A DNA stretch of 64,000 bases from NCBI RefSeq assembly GCF_001949145.1, contig NW_019091441.1:508057-572056 (forward strand). The letters are read 5' to 3'. The stretch is from Acanthaster planci (lineage: Eukaryota; Echinodermata; Asteroidea; Valvatida; Acanthasteridae). Position 1 is the stretch's first letter; every line of letters begins with the position of its first letter. The translations under genes were made by a program, and so were the position numbers. Of this stretch, positions 1 through 11,189 are shown in pieces. The notes beneath the pieces are model-generated. The model searched no databases and was not told the origin of the DNA. It was given only the letters and a program-made list of their open reading frames with translations.

Positions 1-658
1 GCTCAGTTCATTATCTTCCTCTGGCCCTGTCTGGTTTGAAACATACTGGGTTAAAAACCACTCGGTACCTCAGAAGATGGTTCAAAAGTCGGTTGCTATC
101 AACCCAAATTCCTGACATTTAGTGCTCTCTACATGTATGAAAAACCAATCCTTGTTGTGATAGTACCATTTGGATGTAGTTACATGTACATTGAATTGTT
201 TTGAATTTATATTACATGAACATTAGCATCTTGATTATTTTTCCATCAAGCATTTGTAAATGATACCTGTAATGCAGTAACATGTACAACAGAAAATACA
301 TGCAAGGCAGGAAGGTGTGATGGCTTATGTGTAAACCATTCTAATGGGATAACCCACATGAAACCATGGTTGCTATTGAAATCACTGGTCAGCAGTGTCA
401 GTTTTTTATGCTAATCTTCTAAGGATGAAAGCCGTTTATCGTGGTTCATGCAACTAAATCTAACCAGGGGCATACAGATTCATTGCATACGTTGACAGCA
501 TTTTTATATACACTGTACTAGTTGGTTTTCATTGTGTGGTGCCTCTCTGAGCAGTGAATGATATAAAATGTTTTCTTATGCTGTCATCAAATGAAGAAGT
601 GATTCTCTCAAGAACCATACACTTTGATTTTCCCCCCTTCTTTCCCTTTTTTTTCCAG
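1..658 (+). other. FRA10AC1 intron (3' part)
   Basis: Non-coding sequence ending in a strong polypyrimidine tract and CAG. I looked for the preceding conserved exon and did not find it, so this intron is longer than 658 bases. Confidence 0.7.
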
Positions 659-827
659 TGTCAATGACAAGACTGATTTGGATGTGATTAGGGAGAATCA
701 TCAATTCTTGTGGGAACCCAAAGATGAAGTTGAGACCAGCTGGGCCAAGAGGCTTGCCAAGCGCTACTGGGATAAACTCTTTAAGGAATACTGCATTGCA
801 GACCTCAGCAGATACAAAGAAAACAAG
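659..827 (+). CDS. FRA10AC1: FRA10AC1 exon (most upstream visible)
   Basis: Acceptor after a pyrimidine-rich run ending ttttccag (AG 657-658); donor AAG|GTACAT (GT 828-829). The first base completes a codon from an unseen exon, and the exon ends on a codon boundary. It encodes the NDKTDLDVIRENH to SRYKENK block, the best conserved part of the family. Confidence 0.94.
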
Positions 828-3800
828 GTACATATACAAGGGACAGGAAATCATTCAAATTGAACTTCAAACACTTAACCCTGACTGCTTCTTTCTCCCC
901 TGTCTAGTATTTCAACCAGACCACCAAACCAAAGCAAATTTTCACGGCACTCTGATCCATTTGAACCAAACTAAACACTGAAGTCATTTTTTTAGGCATG
1001 TTCATGAAAACCTCACAAACAAGCTTAAATGTGCTTGTGTTTGGCATTGTTGCATGTAACCCCAATACTAACCCATGCACACTCCCATTTAATGCTGTTA
1101 CACAGTAATTTAGGTACTCGATCCTGACATTTTGTAAAATCACCCAAAATTTGGCATCCATTGTTTGCACCCAGATTCGCCAGGTTAACATTGTGGCCAA
1201 TAATTAGTTCTTTCTTTCTCGTAAGGTAGCAAGTTCAGCTGTGTCTGTAAACAGACCCTTTTTTTAAAATCCTTGTTTTCAATTGAAATATCAACCAATT
1301 CTATCGGCCAAAAGTGTAAACATGCCTTTCCTTGTTTCTGATTTCCCAGATTGCACTTCGATGGAGAGTTGAGAAAGAGGTTGTGGAGGGCAAAGGTCAT
1401 TTCAGTTGTGGTAACAAGCGCTGCACTGAGTGTGAAGGTCTACGAAGTTGGGAGGTCAACTTTGCGTACGTTGAACACGGAGATAAGAAGAATGCACTTG
1501 TTAAACTAAGTAAGTATTCTGAGAACAGTTGTTAGATCCACTCTAGAGTTATCTTGTCATATTTTGTTTCTGGAGGATGGTAGACGATTGCCTTAATCCT
1601 AACCTCCTAGGGACCATTGAAATCCTGCAGCATGGTTAGGGTTATCAGTTATGGAGTGGTATGTCCTACCAGAAGCGTTGGTCTCAACAGTGGCATGCAG
1701 TCTGTGAATGAACAAAATGGATGCTTTTGTCACAGTGTTTCCTGAGGCCAGCACTGTGTACACATTGGGCCACACATACTGCGGGGACGCACCTTTTCCT
1801 AGCCATGTGGTCCAGGAATTCCTAACAAAGGAAACTGTCTAGATATCTGTCCTATGCCCTTAATGAGAGGAATGCCTATCCACACTTACTTGTTATCGGG
1901 TCATGTGGAAAACACAAATGTTGAAATATAGAGGTTGCAGGGACCAAACATGTGGGGACAGTTTTTTGTTCCCACAACGCAGTTCTTACTCTCCTAACAA
2001 ACAAAGTTTCTAGGCTTTTGTACGAGACACAGTACTGCACTTAACAAAGTTCAAGAGAGACAAATTGCATCTACAAGGGGGTCACTGTAATTTCTGGCAT
2101 GTGACTGGACAGAATCTGTTCAACACTTTTGACCTGTTAGACTTTAAGTTTGAGTCATTTGGTAGGTCCCTGTGGTATACAGGTGACTTGCAGACTAGTA
2201 GTACCAAACCTGACAAAATCAAGCACAGTCCAAGACATGGTACCTCTATCCAGTCACTCCAGGGAGCAACTGCTGTGTGTCCCTATATAACTCAAACAAA
2301 ATCCTACATCATCACCCTTGAACTTTGTTCCTCAATCCAACAAAGTTAAACAAGTTTATAATGTATGGTATTGAATCAGCCAAAACTTGACAAACCTACT
2401 CTGTAGGGACAAAAGAATTGTCCCCATAACATTTTTGGTCCCCACAGCATCTATATTTCAAATTGTCGTCTTTTAGTCTGTAGTTGTGTGGACTAGACAC
2501 TTGTTGAAAGCTAGATGTTGTAGGGACCCAAAATAAATTTTTGTCTTCACAACTGGGCCCCAACTATACCCTGAGTGCATCAAAGACTTACCCACTTCTT
2601 CATGTTCTTGTATACTATTCCATTGAGGAGAGGACTCTTTGTTCCTGCACTGTAGTACTCTTCCATGGATTAAGCACAGGTACTTGCCACAGTGGACAAT
2701 AGACTGACCACTGGGGACTAGGGAACATCCCTTGTTCCCCTTAAGTTCTCTTCTCTATGGTGAAGTAAAGTGAAATGGGTGCATACACATTGATTGGCCA
2801 TTTTGTCTGATTCTAACATGAGTATCTAGGATATGGCACTGGCCTTGCTGTGGCAATGAAATTCAAGCTTGGCCTATGCTTTGTTCAAATTTTGGTGCTT
2901 TTGGAGAACAGTGGTTGATTCATTATTGTCTGGACGAGTTTAGGCTGCACTTTTCTGCTTTCCTTCAAACAGGATTGTGTCCGGAGTGTTCCTACAAGCT
3001 CAATTACCACCATAAGCGCCGTGATGTGACACGGCAACCAACCAAAAGACCATCCAGCAGGGAGGTAAGAGAAAACTCACCCAAAGGGAAGAGATCCAAG
3101 AGGAAATCCAAACAGAAGGAGAAGCACAAACACAAGAAACCTCATAAGAAGAAGAGGAAGGAATCATCATCTTCATCGTCATCCGAGGAGGAAGATGATG
3201 GAGAACCATCAGGGAGGAAAGCTCAAGGTTTGAAGAAAAATCGTAGCTTTCCTTAGATTGGAGCTGAAGTTTTTGGCAAAATAACATTTCAGCACCTAAG
3301 TCAGCATCACAATAATGGCATGTGATATAATGTACGGTAGTCCTCAGACAGTAGCCATAGACTGTAGTCTAGAGCACTTTTACAATTATTAGCCTGTTCA
3401 TTTGGCCGTGAGATCAGTTTTCTGGGGCAATTTGTGATCAGCAAAATCCCTTGTTTTGCCCTCACACATGCCTGTATATACTTCAGGGTACATGCAATTA
3501 TGTTGAAGACCCTTGAGTTGTATATTTGTTTTAGGGCTGGCGATATTGATTTTTTTTCAGTATCTGTACTTTCTTCTTGTGATATCACCAACATGATAAA
3601 ACTACTGACAAATTACAGCACTGTCACAGTTTGCACTTGGTCAAAGTTACATTGTGATGTTTAAAATTCTGTGAACATAACCTCAGAAAAGCTGTACAAT
3701 TAAAGATAACCAGGTAAGATATCTCTTTCTGGGTAATTGCAGGCTGAGGAAAATAAAATTACCAAACTGTCAAATAACAGTGTTTTTTAATGAAAGGGAA

Positions 3801-4561
3801 TCTGTTTCCTTGGATGATATTCTAATGTTGGCAGTGTATCTGTCATAGCCTCCAGAGCTAATGTGTACGATGCACTACCGTTACACCTCATCACAACACT
3901 TCCCCTGCGCTACTGAGAGTGCAAATACTTGTAGATTGTGTTGATATTTGCATTTGAGTTCTGGATATTTGTATATGTCAGACAAACAAAGACCATTGCA
4001 TTGTAACCACTTAGCAACTGATCCAATCCTGTACTATTCCTAGTGCTTTAATGCATGACAGAGTGAACACTGATGGGTGATTTCTTAATGTCATTATTGT
4101 ATAGATGAAGCAGGGAGCAGTGATGTGTCTGACAGCAAGTTCTGGAGTGGGCCTGCACCCATTGTAGAAGACAAGTCAAGGTATCATTTCCTGCCATTTT
4201 TTCAAATTGGAAATAGCATTGCTAGTTGTATACATTGAGCATTAATTTGGAATGTCCATGGCTGTGCCTTTTCAATCAGGCTCATCCAGTGTATAAGTGT
4301 TGGCCCTTCCCAAAATTGAATTTCTGCTAAACAAGACTACCACTAAATGAAAGAATCATTTCCTTAAACCAGTATTAATGTCCAAGGAAATGTTAAGAAT
4401 TCTAATTGCTTGATCATCAAGCTTACGTGTGTTTGCGCTAGCCATTTTGACCCTGATTTGTGGCAGTTACTTTATGTTTTTCATCTTTTTTTTTCTTGGT
4501 CAATGTTGTCAATTTCAGGGAGGAAGAATTTGAGGACTATTTCCAAGACATGTTCCTTTGA
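659..4561 (+). CDS. FRA10AC1: FRA10AC1 homologue, 3' part of gene (five coding exons)
   Basis: Spliced coding exons at 659-827, 1350-1509, 2973-3227, 4105-4180 and 4519-4561 join in a continuous frame with GT-AG introns and end at TGA 4559-4561. The product matches the FRA10AC1 family: the conserved DLDVIRENH..FLW block and KRLAKRYWDKLFKEYCIADLS in exon one; RWRVEKE, CGNKRC and SWEVNFAYVEHG in exon two; LCPEC..KLNYHH followed by a Lys-rich and Ser/Glu-rich stretch in exon three; and the characteristic end EEEFEDYFQDMFL. The paired cysteines (CGNKRC, CPEC) could bind a metal, which is inference. The family is known as a nuclear protein found with spliceosomal complexes. The first exon starts in the third base of a codon, so the N-terminal exons (roughly 90-100 residues in the human protein) lie upstream of the window. 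Family assignment is very secure. Confidence 0.95.
1350..1509 (+). CDS. FRA10AC1: FRA10AC1 exon
   Basis: Acceptor tttcccag (AG 1348-1349); donor CTAA|GTAAGT (GT 1510-1511), a near-ideal 5' splice site. Enters in phase 0 and leaves after one base of the next codon. Encodes IALRWRVEKEV..GKGHF, the CGNKRC cysteine pair and the SWEVNFAYVEHG..KNALVKL block. Confidence 0.95.
1510..2972 (+). other. FRA10AC1 intron
   Basis: Intron of 1463 bases bounded by GTAAGT and AG. It contains several scattered 'gggac...tttgtcccca'-like short repeats (about 1930-2560) but no recognisable gene. Confidence 0.8.
2973..3227 (+). CDS. FRA10AC1: FRA10AC1 exon with Lys-rich and acidic Ser-rich tract
   Basis: Acceptor ccttcaaacag (AG 2971-2972); donor CAAG|GTTTGA (GT 3228-3229). 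The first two bases complete an Arg codon, followed by LCPECSYKLNYHHKRRD. The rest is low complexity: a Lys/Arg-rich run resembling a nuclear localisation signal, then seven serines and an EEEDD acidic patch. A GTAAGA at 3065-3070 inside the exon could serve as an alternative earlier donor that would drop the basic region; the downstream frame favours the longer exon. Confidence 0.9.
3228..4104 (+). other. FRA10AC1 intron
   Basis: Intron of 877 bases between the Lys-rich exon and the W-G-P exon. Nothing else recognisable in it. Confidence 0.8.
4105..4180 (+). CDS. FRA10AC1: FRA10AC1 exon
   Basis: Acceptor attgtatag (AG 4103-4104); donor TCAAG|GTATCA (GT 4181-4182). Enters in phase 1 to complete an Asp codon and encodes EAGSSDVSDSKFWSGPAP. 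The W-G-P motif corresponds to the LWKGPLPE region of vertebrate homologues. Ends two bases into an Arg codon. Confidence 0.93.
4519..4561 (+). CDS. FRA10AC1: FRA10AC1 terminal coding exon and stop
   Basis: Acceptor aatttcag (AG 4517-4518). Encodes R-EEEFEDYFQDMFL then TGA, matching the family's highly conserved acidic/aromatic C-terminus. This very short exon (42 coding bases and a stop base set) would be missed by length-based gene prediction. Confidence 0.94.
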
Positions 4562-5322
4562 ACTCCCTGTGAGTTGCACTTCCTCCAGTCGTAAAAGGGG
4601 CCAAGACCAACCTGTGTTTACCCTGGCTGTGTTGGTACTCATTGTGCAGTATATGGACATTGATTTAGAACCATTCACCATGGACTACATATGAAAGTAA
4701 ATATACCAAAAAAACAGCCATTGTCCGTGCATGGTGGCCATTGACAGTTAACCTTTGATGATCCAAGAAAGTTGTTGAATCTGGACTAGACTTGCAGCAC
4801 AATTTGGGTCTAACTATTGGGAACACAAAATTTTTGGGGGGTGTCTTATGAGGGACAGCCTACTTTTTGGTAGTTATTATATGTTTATGTATATGAAACT
4901 GAAATTATTGGGGAAGTGTAGGGGACACTCACGTCAAGTGAGGGGTACATATCCCCTATCCTGTAGTTTCACTGATTAGACAGACTTTTATTTACTTTTT
5001 ATGAAATGCTGCTCAATTGGCAGTTTGTTCTTTCTCAAATATATGTGGGTCATTGGACCAGGTTGGGACAGAAAGTATCATGACAATTGTGATTCTCATC
5101 ATTGGCTCTATTAATTTAAGTTCTTTAAAAAAAATGATTACAGTCAAAACTACCTTTGTCAAAAGAGATGCCATCTCAATTGTTATGTTTTTCATTGAAA
5201 TGGTATTTAACATAAGCCAGAACTGTTTGCCTAATAGATTAGTACACTGCCTTTGCTACGCCGCTGTTAGTAAGCAACAACTTTGCAAAACGAGCGCACA
5301 CGGAAAGTAAGTACATAATAAA
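4562..5322 (+). other. Probable FRA10AC1 3' UTR with candidate poly(A) signal
   Basis: No coding signal follows the FRA10AC1 stop. The first canonical AATAAA on this strand that I see is at 5317-5322, about 755 bases after the stop. It is a candidate polyadenylation signal; no transcript evidence is available. Confidence 0.4.
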
Positions 5323-5741
5323 GTCAAACAATCTGTAAATTTTTTTGCCTGAAGTGCTGTCTTTATTTTAAACAAACAAATTTTTGCAGAGTTTTGCCCA
5401 TTTTTCATAAACCGTTCATCCAAGTTTTTCAATACTACAGAATGCCTTCAGACACCTATTAAGAATACTATCTCAGGAGTTATCTACAGAACCAGTCTAC
5501 AGAGCCAATTTTTTTGGGGGGGCTAGACCTTCGCACATGGCATCACCTTTTAACTTTGGTTAATGCTCTTTCACACTGAGAGTAAACAAAATGAAACCCT
5601 ATGTACATGTACAGCACATTTTCAAGTATTTGGCATGCAATAGCCAATGTAATAGATCTTGGTGAAAGCAAGGGTCTATCAGAGTTGAACAAATTTGTTA
5701 GGTAATTCTTGAAGGTTGGCATGATGGATCTACGATAGATA

Positions 5742-5847
5742 GGAGGTTTGCGGATACACCACATGGATTATCTCTTTTGTGTTCTGAAAAGAACAGGTAC
5801 TCACACATAGAAAAGAGAAAATCCACATGGTGTCTCCGCAAACCTCC
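5742..5847. repeat. Hairpin/MITE-like inverted repeat, 106 bp
   Basis: Left arm 5742-5770 (ggaggtttgcggatacacca...) pairs with right arm 5819-5847 with only about three mismatches. The inner segments (tctctttt.../...aaaagaga) pair as well, so nearly the whole unit can fold. At its centre is GTTCTGAAAAGAAC (5781-5794), itself a small hairpin. Probably a miniature inverted-repeat element; I cannot assign it to a superfamily. Confidence 0.7.
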
Positions 5848-6199
5848 AACCTAACATATCTGTTGATTCATTATGAAAGAAAAAGATCCTGAACTCAAAA
5901 TTTGAGTCCCAATTTGATGTCGCAATTGACTCTGTTTTGCTACGAAGTTGCATTGCATAACTTTGCATGAGAAGACTGAAGATCTACCACACTCAAATGT
6001 ATGTTCAGAGTACTTAATACATGGCACACTATAACAATCATGCCAGACAAAATGCAGTGGCGTCAAATTTTGAATCCAATAACAGTTCACAAAACATTAG
6101 CTTGTTGAATGTATGTGATATTACAATGGTCTGACTATTGGTAACAAAAGGTGTATAAGTACCTTAATTGCTCAAAAACTAATAGTAATAATATAGCTC

Positions 6200-8280
6200 C
6201 TGTCTTCTCCTTTAATGAAACACGGTGTCTTGTCTGGATAAACTCATTGGCAACATGACAGGATGTTGGAGTAGATCCTTCGTCATGTCATGTTCGATTG
6301 CAAGGCTGCATAGGTGAGTCAGTCGGCCATTGCCCATGGTAGCACACACATAAGTCTTCACCCTTTTCATTATGGTAGAAACTTCTCTCCTCTGTTGCTG
6401 ATGTAAAAGGAATGGTACATACCAGTTGGAAGAAGCAGAGTAGGTGAGGGAATGTTGATTTTGATGTATACAGACGTTCCATAGTGGACTTGAACTCTCT
6501 TGTGCCCGAGGAATTTGTATTCTGTTAGATGAATGTTTTAAAGTTGGTAACTGCACTGCACTCGATCATAGAGGATGCTGAAGTCATTGTGGCAAGTTGA
6601 AGTTGTACTGACTCATGATTGGCTGAAATAGAATGGGCAGCGTTGTGTAATATGAATGTGCAGTCACTCTGAGTGTCTAACAGAGCATATGTCAGAACTT
6701 CTATTGATGGAGACTCCATCAACAAAACCCACATTGGGACTACCATGGAAGTCCCCTGTCCACTTCTATCTGGCCGCTGCATAATACCTCTGCAACTCTT
6801 TGGATTTCTCTCCCATAGGCGACTTCTCTTCCACATGACTGACATTAACACTTTACTCTGCTGTACTCATCATGCAGGATTGTTGATGCTTTTTTTGCAT
6901 CTGTCGCAAGTCATTTTTCATCTGCATTCCTTGGAGAGGTGACCTCTCTAGAGGGAGCCAAAGCATAATCTGGCTTTGTGAATAACTTTCCATTTGTACA
7001 CACAAGGCTTAGAGCCAAAGCCAGGACACTTATGTTGTGGTCCGTCTTCTTCCTATACTGACATGGCTGTGGCTGGAAGGTACTCTTGGTTGGTGCCTGG
7101 CTTTTTTTGACTTTTTGTTGATTTTGTTTGACCCAACTGTTAGTGTTGTACCCCTGCTTTGGTCAGCTGTTCACCCCCTTCCGCCTATCTCCTCTGCGTC
7201 TGATAGGTCAGCTGCTTTTAGGGCATGCAAGAAGAAGGTGGGATTACAAGCTACCGCGGTTCCTTATGCATGAACTTCACAAACTCTTCAAAACCAGGGT
7301 AGTTGCGAGTTTCATCAAAGTTCTGTGTAACTTGCCAATTGCATTGTGCTGTAGTCCAGTCTGACAACTGGGAGGCAGACATTGGTTCTCCTCACAGTTA
7401 TCAAGTATTCTCAGAGTTGGGACATGGGGAATGGCATCCTTGCATGCTTTACAAAAGTCTGCAAACTGCTGTAGACCGTTACCAGGCTGTCTGGACCTTG
7501 AAGGCTTGCCTGTAATGCTCCTCAAGTAGTCACCATGCACCATCATATGACTCATCTGATGTGCTGTAAACGAAACCTTCTGCAGCCTTTTAGTGCTTCA
7601 CCACCTTGCCACTTAGGTATCTTTTTAAGTAGTACACTCTTTCTGGTGTGGAGATTAACTTCAACTCAATAAGTGTCCTAAAGCTGGTGTTCCACTAACA
7701 CATTTGATAGGCTCTCCCGTAAACATGCTGGGTTCTAGAGGAGGCAATTATGAATTATCAAATAGTTTCAGAGACTGCAGGCAAGAGCTGCGTCATCACC
7801 ACCTTCTGATGTTTGAACTGGACTCAGTCGTGTCTCTTGAGCATCATGTTTAACTCGATTTGCTCAGGATGTGGCTCATCAAGAGGGTCACCTGTGTGAC
7901 TATTCTCTTGACTGTACTTGCATTTCTGGTCAAACTCAGCATGTGCCTAGCCCAACTTTCTTTCTTTTTCCAGTCATTCTGTCTAATTTCTTTTCTTTTC
8001 ACGGAGTAGCTGCATGTCTTCTTGCTGCCATTGCAGTTCACCTAGCTCTGCTTCCTTCTGTGTGACTTCCAACATCTGGATTTCTGCCTTTCAGGCTGTG
8101 AATTCAGCGGCAACCCGTCTGATAGATAATTTGTCAGACAGGTAAGACAGATCGATGCATTTCTAGAGAAAATTGAAGCGTTGTCATCGGTGTGCAGCAG
8201 TTGTCTCGACTCAATAGAAATGTGCACTGTCTGCATCATTGAAAGGGGATTAAGGGCCATCATTTCCTGCTTGGTGAACG
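6200..8280 (-). mobile_element. BEL/Pao-type retroelement remnant (gag and protease), decayed
   Basis: Reading the - strand in shifting frames gives a Gag-like region at about 7555-7280 with GLQQFADFCKACKDAI and PTLRILDNCEENQCLP, which fits the BEL/Pao Gag pattern (short helix ..FADFL..C..AM..I..L..L). Downstream, around 7040-6940, are cysteine/histidine remnants of a zinc knuckle, and at about 6700-6640 TYALLDTQSDCTFI, a retropepsin motif of the ALLD-x-GSD kind. Multiple stops and frameshifts show it is dead. The Glu/Lys-rich stretch at 8260-7850 may be the Gag N-terminal part. No LTRs, reverse transcriptase or integrase were found for it. Confidence 0.6.
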
Positions 8281-8298
8281 GTTTCTACATGTATTTTG

Positions 8299-8626
8299 AC
8301 TTGGGGCCTAAAATCTGGTGCACTGAGTTATCTGATTGCACATTAACAAAATGATTTGAATTCCCCAGACTAAAGGCATTGTTGCTTTACCTTGTGATTC
8401 AGGGCAAGCTTTTGCATAGCAACCACCATCTCTGGAATGGACTGGTTCCTTTATGCCCTCCTTATCCATTGGGAACAGTGTATTGTTGCAAGGCGTCTCT
8501 TATGTAACTAAGCAAAAGCTTGCCCAGAATCATTAGGTATAGCAACAGTGGTTTTAGTAAGGAGAATTCAAGTTGTTATGTTCACGTTAATTTAAAGAAC
8601 TCAGTGTACCAGATTTGGGTCGAAGT
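8299..8626. repeat. Foldback element with about 120-bp inverted arms
   Basis: Left arm 8299-8418 and right arm 8505-8626 are diverged reverse complements of each other: for example aaatctggtgcactgagtt against aaatctggtacactgagtt, and gggcaagcttttgcat against gggcaagcttttgctt. About 85 bases separate the arms. It lies between the BEL/Pao remnant and the Tigger remnant. A non-autonomous DNA element is likely; no clear target-site duplication was recognised. Confidence 0.75.
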
Positions 8627-8639
8627 TAACTTGCAAAAG

Positions 8640-9345
8640 GCCTGTTGACGGATGCCCTAAAGAAAAAGTCCATTTTCATCCAATGTTGTAGATGTCTCTG
8701 GGATGGTAGCCAGCACAACGTTTGGGGATTTTCTCCAGCCAGTCCTTAACAGTACTGTTGTCCACACCACCATTCTCACCACTCATCTTGCCATTAACCC
8801 TAACACTCCTCAATCCTTCACCTGTTGGAGGACTGAGGACTGTTAGGGTTAATGATGCTGTGCCATTTTGGGAATCACTCAAACACAGAAAAGCATTTGT
8901 TGCCTTGATGTGGGAAACTCCAGGCTCTTTTCTTGAAGAAGTGGTCCAGAACCGGAAACAATCGCACTGTGGCATCCTTGATCCATTCAAACAGGAGAGC
9001 ATTGATTTCATTGCCCATCTTACAAATTTTCCTCTTCCGATTAAGAGGAGCCTTCCCTTCAAATTCCTCTGTCCACTCACTATTCCATTTCGTGATGTTT
9101 TGGATCTGGATCTTCCTGCAGTGGTGGCCTTGCACTCCCAAATTCTTAATGATCACGTGGCAGCTCATCTTCTCTTCCTGCATCCGGATCACGTCTATTT
9201 CCATTTCCAGTGGAAGTTGATTCCAGAAACTCTTTCTAGGATTCAGACTTGAAGGATTCGGAGCCATATTCTCTTCTTCGAAACCAGCGATGTTAAAAAC
9301 CACAGCTTTACTGGAGAAAAGCTTTAACATTTCACTCAAAAACAT
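8640..9345 (-). pseudogene. Tigger/pogo-like (Tc1/mariner superfamily) transposase remnant
   Basis: The - strand from about 9290 encodes an N-terminal helix-turn-helix-like region (KRKICKMGNEINALLFEWIKD) as in CENP-B/Tigger transposases. After a frame change this continues with KMSGENGGVDNSTVKDWLEK and GYHPRDIYN, the typical SGE..DVD..TV.DW....L..GY.P.DIFN block. The catalytic MDETGLFFR motif follows as LDENGLFL in a shifted frame (about 8675-8650) before the similarity ends. Frameshifts, a stop in the catalytic motif and truncation show it is inactive. The frame break at 8793-8853 is caused by a separate small palindromic insertion. Confidence 0.75.
8794..8852. mobile_element. 51-bp palindromic MITE flanked by TTAA (piggyBac-like)
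   Basis: TTAA at 8794-8797, inner sequence CCCTAACA...TGTTAGGG (8798-8848) and TTAA at 8849-8852. The 24-base outer arms pair with two mismatches. A TTAA target duplication with ends beginning CCC is the signature of piggyBac-type elements. It interrupts the Tigger transposase frame; ignoring the insert plus one TTAA (55 bases), the reading frame on either side is continuous, which argues that it arrived as a true insertion. Confidence 0.7.
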
Positions 9346-9349
9346 TCTT

Positions 9350-9990
9350 GCTTTCCTTCACCTTCACCTGAAAGTGTTGACAGGAGGGACCCCCAGAGCA
9401 TCAGTGGAACTCTTGGTGGCAGTTCTGACTGGCTCTATCGTGCTGCTCCCCGTATGAAATGACAACGAAGGTGGATTACATAATATTTCCATGCTTGAAT
9501 CATCATTTTGTGGCATGTATTCCATGCTGCTCGTCCTCTGCCTAGCCTTACTCCATTCATCATGGGCTGGGAATAAGACCGCAGCTCTTGGCTTTCTTTT
9601 CCATCAATGAAAACAGCCACAATATTGGCTACAGTACTGTTAAACTCTTGACCATACCATCTGACTTGGGATTATAAGCAGTCGTTCTGGTCTACTTCAC
9701 ACCAAATACCAGTATCTGGCACATTTAACCGTAAACTTTAGATCCAAAATTCTCACACTGGTTTGAATGCCACTCTTGTGGCACACCAAGCCAGCATATA
9801 AGCTCCTGCACTATTTAGAGTGCTGCTGTCTTGGTGGTGGAATCTGGAAGGGGGTATCTGTCGATATCTACTAATAGACAGATGTTTTGTGCATATATCA
9901 ACATTCTGATGGTACTTTACGGAAATTTCACATCAGGGTGACAGGGGCTACTTTCATAAATCATCTTACAGTTGGTTGACAAGTCTGGGC
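9350..9990 (-). pseudogene. Ty3/Gypsy integrase fragment
   Basis: Reading the - strand from about 9900 to 9400 across frameshifts gives integrase-core features: VPQEWHSNQCENFGS, then TTAYNPKSDGMV (the T.AY.PQ.DG..ER pattern) and, after a frame change, STVANIVAVFIDG. It is therefore the pol 3' part of the neighbouring Ty3/Gypsy copy. In-frame stops and frameshifts show that it is non-functional. Confidence 0.6.
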
Positions 9991-10039
9991 TGAAATGCCA
10001 GCAATGAATCTGTCGACAGTCACAGTTATCAGGTGCATA

Positions 10040-11189
10040 TCAGTCAGAGTTTTCAGACCCAGCAATCAATGGAGATCATTTGGCACGACAATGAAGGTGG
10101 CGCTGTGTACTTCACCGGTACAAATTTTGTTGACAGGTATCTCAGCCTCACCGAGGGGTCTGACTTTAGGGCCGTTCCACATGACAAGTTGCACCTTTGT
10201 GGGCTGCACTTGGTCTTGGCGAATGAAGCGCTAACAAATTGTGTTTACGTCAGCACCAGTGTCCACTTGAAAGCGGATGTTGCAGCCATTCACAGCCAGC
10301 TTAGCGGTGAGAGTGTTCTTCCTATTGCTGCTCACGTTTGCGAGGTATGCATAGTTGTTATCATAGTCGATATCAGAGTCTGTGATGAAATCTGCATCCT
10401 CACATATGGCATGCACCCTAGTTTTCTTACACTTGGCCTTGAAGTGATTCTTGCCTCCGCAGTTAGAACATGATTTGCCCCAAGCTGGACAGTCAGTCTT
10501 TCTCATTAAGTGCACGAGACCACAGTAATTACACTCACGCCTTTTGTTAGCAGATGATGACTTGGCAGGCACTTTGAGTCTGAGGCTTGTCTCGTGCCAC
10601 GGACCAGTTTGACAGAAGGGACCTCCGGTGCAGAGCGCAGAACTTTCCCTTGTATGGGAGCATTTTCTGCTGCCTTGCAAATGTTCACACATGACACCAG
10701 CGTGAGTTTGGTCTCCCGTAGCAGTAGTTTCTGAGTTTCCTGGTCATGTATCCTGAGGATATGGTCTCTGAGTATGGAGTCCTGCGAGTCGCTGTGATAA
10801 TTACAAGTCTTCATCATACTGTGGATGGCTGCGAGAAATGACTCAAAAGATTCACCCTCCTTCTGGTCCCTTTTATTAAAAAGACACCGTTCATATGTTT
10901 TGTTGACTTCGCCGATTGTAAAGGAGTCGAATTTAGCAAGGATTTCAGCTGTGGTGTGGGCATTCTCCTCAGTATCAAACTGAAAGCCATCATTCATTCT
11001 TAGGTCTTCAAGTGCATGTAGCAACAGAGCAACTTGATATGCCCTATCATGTGTATCAAGCTTAGCAACGATAGCATAGTTCATCCACTTTTGCTTAAAC
11101 AGCTTCCAGTTCTTAGACAGGACCCTGATATTACCAAAGTCTGGTGGATGAGGAGATTTAATACCACTAACAGGTGCTGCAGTAGCCAT
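10040..11189 (-). pseudogene. Ty3/Gypsy retrotransposon gag and protease, degenerate
   Basis: The first - strand frame (11189-10506) encodes a Gag capsid-like protein starting MATAAPVSG with W-x-x-F-K-Q-K-W, and TYERCLFNKRDQKEGESFESF. The reading passes into another frame near 10600 and continues with two zinc knuckles (CNYCGLVHLMRKTDC; CSNCGGKNHFKAKC) and a retropepsin active site FQVDTGADVNTIC ending at 10231. Protease-linked sequence (RPLGEAEIPV; FIVVPNDLH) continues to about 10040 through stop codons. Such an order is standard for Ty3/Gypsy elements, with the CCHC spacing found in invertebrate copies. The frame change could be decay or a former programmed frameshift; I favour decay. Reverse transcriptase and RNase H are absent. 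Confidence 0.85.

Noticed and set aside
8793-8853. CCCTAA/TTAGGG strings considered as telomere-like repeats.
   Set aside because: Only single CCCTAACA units at the ends of a palindrome, with TTAA flanks; not a TTAGGG array.
8722-9252. 176-codon open frame on the + strand.
   Set aside because: Antisense shadow of the Tigger/pogo transposase remnant, whose - strand reading shows the family motifs.
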